DNA of 64,000 nt from Tsukamurella sputi (GTDB lineage Bacteria > Actinomycetota > Actinomycetes > Mycobacteriales > Mycobacteriaceae). Position 1 is the stretch's first letter, and each line of letters opens with the position of its first letter. Below the pieces are notes generated by a model that did not search any database, had not been told where the DNA came from, and saw only the letters and a program-made list of their open reading frames with translations. A program made the position numbers and the translations under genes. Below are positions 62,591-64,000 of this stretch, piece after piece. The stretch is from assembly GCF_007858445.1 (NCBI RefSeq), contig NZ_VIGV01000002.1, forward strand, positions 124,001 through 188,000. Reading direction: 5' to 3'.

Positions 62591-63562
62591 TCAGGAAGCA
62601 CCAGCCAATCCACGTCGACGTGCGGCCACGAAGCGCACGATGTCTGCGAGCCAGTCGCGGTCGGTGCGCAGCTCGAGGACGGGCGCACCCACCCCGCGCA
62701 GCGTGCGGGCCACCTGCTTGCGGTGCTCCTGCGCCGCGGCGGCGAACCGCTGCTGCAGCTCGGGGGTCACGGTCAGTTCGCGCACGGCACCGGACTCCGC
62801 GTCGCGCAGGGCGATCTCGCCGACGGCCGGCAGTTCCACATCGCGTGGATCGAGCACCTCGACGGCGAGCACCTCGTGCCGCGCGGCCAGCCCGCGCAGC
62901 TCGCGGACGTAGTCGATGTCGCCGAGGAAGTCGCTGATCACCACGACGAGACCGCGCGGCTGCTCGGGCCGGCGCAGGGCGTCCAGGGCGACGCGGATGT
63001 CGCCGCGCGTGCCCTCGACCGCCCGGGGAGCCGAGGCGATCGCCCGGAGCACCTTCTGACGCTGCGCACGCCCGGACTTGGGCTGCACGCGAACCAGCTG
63101 CGCACCGTTGGTGACGAGGCAGCCGACGCGGTTCGCGGCGCCGCTCACCAGGTGCACCACTGCGGCGGACGCCGCGACGGCGAGGTCGCGCTTCGTCCCG
63201 CCCGTGGAGCCGAAGTCCATCGACGCCGACAGGTCGACGACGATCCAGGTCTGCAGCTCGCGATCGGCGATCATCTGCCGCACATGCGGGTGCGTGGTGC
63301 GCGCGGTGACGGACCAGTCCATGAGGCGCACGTCGTCGCCGGGCGTGTAGGGCCGCGACTCCCCCGGCTCCGACCCCGGGCCGGGCAGGAGTCCCTGGTG
63401 GTCACCCTTGAGCACGCCGTCGAGACGACGCCGGACGAGCAGTTCCAGCATCTTCAACGACGCCTGCATCCGGGCCTCGTCGACCTCACCGCCGGCGAAG
63501 CTCGGCAGCGGGGTGTGCGGCGCGGCGGAACCCGGCGGCCGGACGGGGGGTGTCGCGGGCAT
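62591..63562 (-). CDS. DUF58 domain protein (Rv1480-like)
   Basis: 323 residues. The DUF58 signature YTPGDDVRLMDWSVTART is near residue 72, followed by a VWA-like domain with IVVDLSASMDFG. Cytoplasmic partner of the MoxR ATPase and the VWA membrane protein. It starts 2 bp after the moxR stop, so the three are one operon. Confidence 0.92.
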   Translation of the reverse strand: MPATPPVRPPGSAAPHTPLPSFAGGEVDEARMQASLKMLELLVRRRLDGVLKGDHQGLLPGPGSEPGESRPYTPGDDVRLMDWSVTARTTHPHVRQMIADRELQTWIVVDLSASMDFGSTGGTKRDLAVAASAAVVHLVSGAANRVGCLVTNGAQLVRVQPKSGRAQRQKVLRAIASAPRAVEGTRGDIRVALDALRRPEQPRGLVVVISDFLGDIDYVRELRGLAARHEVLAVEVLDPRDVELPAVGEIALRDAESGAVRELTVTPELQQRFAAAAQEHRKQVARTLRGVGAPVLELRTDRDWLADIVRFVAARRRGLAGAS

Positions 63563-63564
63563 CG

Positions 63565-64000
63565 TCAGCCCTGCGGCTGGTGCGCGGGCGCGAACTGCTG
63601 CTGCGGGGCGGGCGGAGCCTGCTGCGGCACGGGCTGCCCGACGACCTGCGGCAGCGCGACGGTCTGCAGCACCCGGTTGATCGCCTGGTCGGCGGTCACC
63701 TCGTCGGCGAGGGCGTCGTAGCTCATGACCAGACGGTGCCGCAGCACGTCCGGGATGATCTCCACCACGTCCTGCGGGACGACGTAATCGCGGCCGCGCA
63801 GCAGCGCCAGGGCACGGGCCGCGGCGACGATGCCGAGCGTCGCGCGGGGCGAGGCGCCGTAGGTGATCCAGGAGGCCACGTCGTCGAGGCCGAACTCACG
63901 CGGGGTGCGCGTCGCGGCGATCACGCGGACGACGTAGTCGACGAGAGCGTGGTGCACGAAGACCTCGCTCGCAGCCTTCTGCAGCCGCTGCACGGACGCC
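63565..64000 (-). CDS. moxR1: MoxR-family AAA+ ATPase, C-terminal part
   Basis: The gene is cut by the window edge; the frame is open through to base 64000. The visible ~144 residues are the AAA lid (VIAATRTPREFGLDDVASWI, SPRATLGIVAAARALALLRG, DVLRHRLVMSYDALA) with a Gln/Pro-rich C-terminal tail. The Walker motifs are outside. MoxR ATPases act as chaperones with DUF58 and VWA partners, encoded next. Confidence 0.92.
   Translation of the reverse strand, partial: ASVQRLQKAASEVFVHHALVDYVVRVIAATRTPREFGLDDVASWITYGASPRATLGIVAAARALALLRGRDYVVPQDVVEIIPDVLRHRLVMSYDALADEVTADQAINRVLQTVALPQVVGQPVPQQAPPAPQQQFAPAHQPQG

Overview
The window is gene-dense, very GC-rich actinobacterial chromosome, most likely from a mycolic-acid-containing member of the Mycobacteriales. 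I infer Tsukamurella or a close relative; no rRNA or marker gene settles the genus. The reasons are the adjacent MabA/FabG1 and InhA pair, a ferrochelatase ending in clustered cysteines, a 13E12-type DUF222/HNH gene, sterol-type KstR boxes and many probable leaderless promoters. About 62 protein genes (two cut by the window edges) and one tRNA are supported. No gene-free gap exceeds about 170 bp. I see no rRNA, CRISPR array, insertion sequence or prophage.

Layout. 1-10.8 kb: end of pyrD, a PEBP protein, an M20 peptidase, tRNA-Leu(GAG), a DUF4185 protein, a divergent TetR/MFS efflux pair with twin operators, gluconokinase, an LmeA-like lipid-binding protein, a zinc-ribbon SDR, a nucleoside hydrolase and a DinB-like protein. 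10.8-24.8 kb: a FadD19-like CoA ligase under twin KstR-like boxes, a secreted C15-like protein, a DszC-like/StyA-like flavoprotein pair, an APC permease, a Gfo/Idh/MocA oxidoreductase, a triple-PAS GGDEF-EAL protein, an amidohydrolase with divergent XRE regulator, and TrpB2. 24.8-32.2 kb: a membrane esterase, a translationally coupled ThDP-enzyme/SRPBCC/KASIII-like operon (the best candidate for an undescribed pathway), a flavodoxin, and an amidase with a LuxR regulator. 32.2-38 kb: mutA-mutB-meaB with a divergent VTT-domain protein. 38-46.5 kb: a DUF222/HNH gene and a 2-aminoethylphosphonate-type catabolic cluster (phosphonatase, GntR, FAD oxidoreductase, ABC importer). 46.4-52.5 kb: LysR/TDT exporter, a SatD-like regulator with membrane partner, NfeD/SPFH, and an alpha/beta hydrolase. 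52.5-58.1 kb: DUF4873, an AurF-like oxygenase, TetR, DUF3097, a lipocalin-like protein and an APH-family kinase. 58-64 kb: a conserved hypothetical gene, hemH, inhA, fabG1, a VWA protein, a DUF58 protein and the end of moxR.

From memory of the M. tuberculosis map, the order moxR1-DUF58-VWA-fabG1-inhA-hemH-Rv1486c-NfeD-SPFH-(VTT)-mutA-mutB-meaB corresponds to Rv1479-Rv1496. The backbone is therefore conserved, with accessory blocks (52.5-58 kb and 38-49.8 kb) inserted. Working units include propionate disposal (MutAB with its GTPase chaperone), FAS-II mycolate elongation (FabG1/InhA) coupled to haem synthesis, and phosphonate uptake with C-P cleavage.
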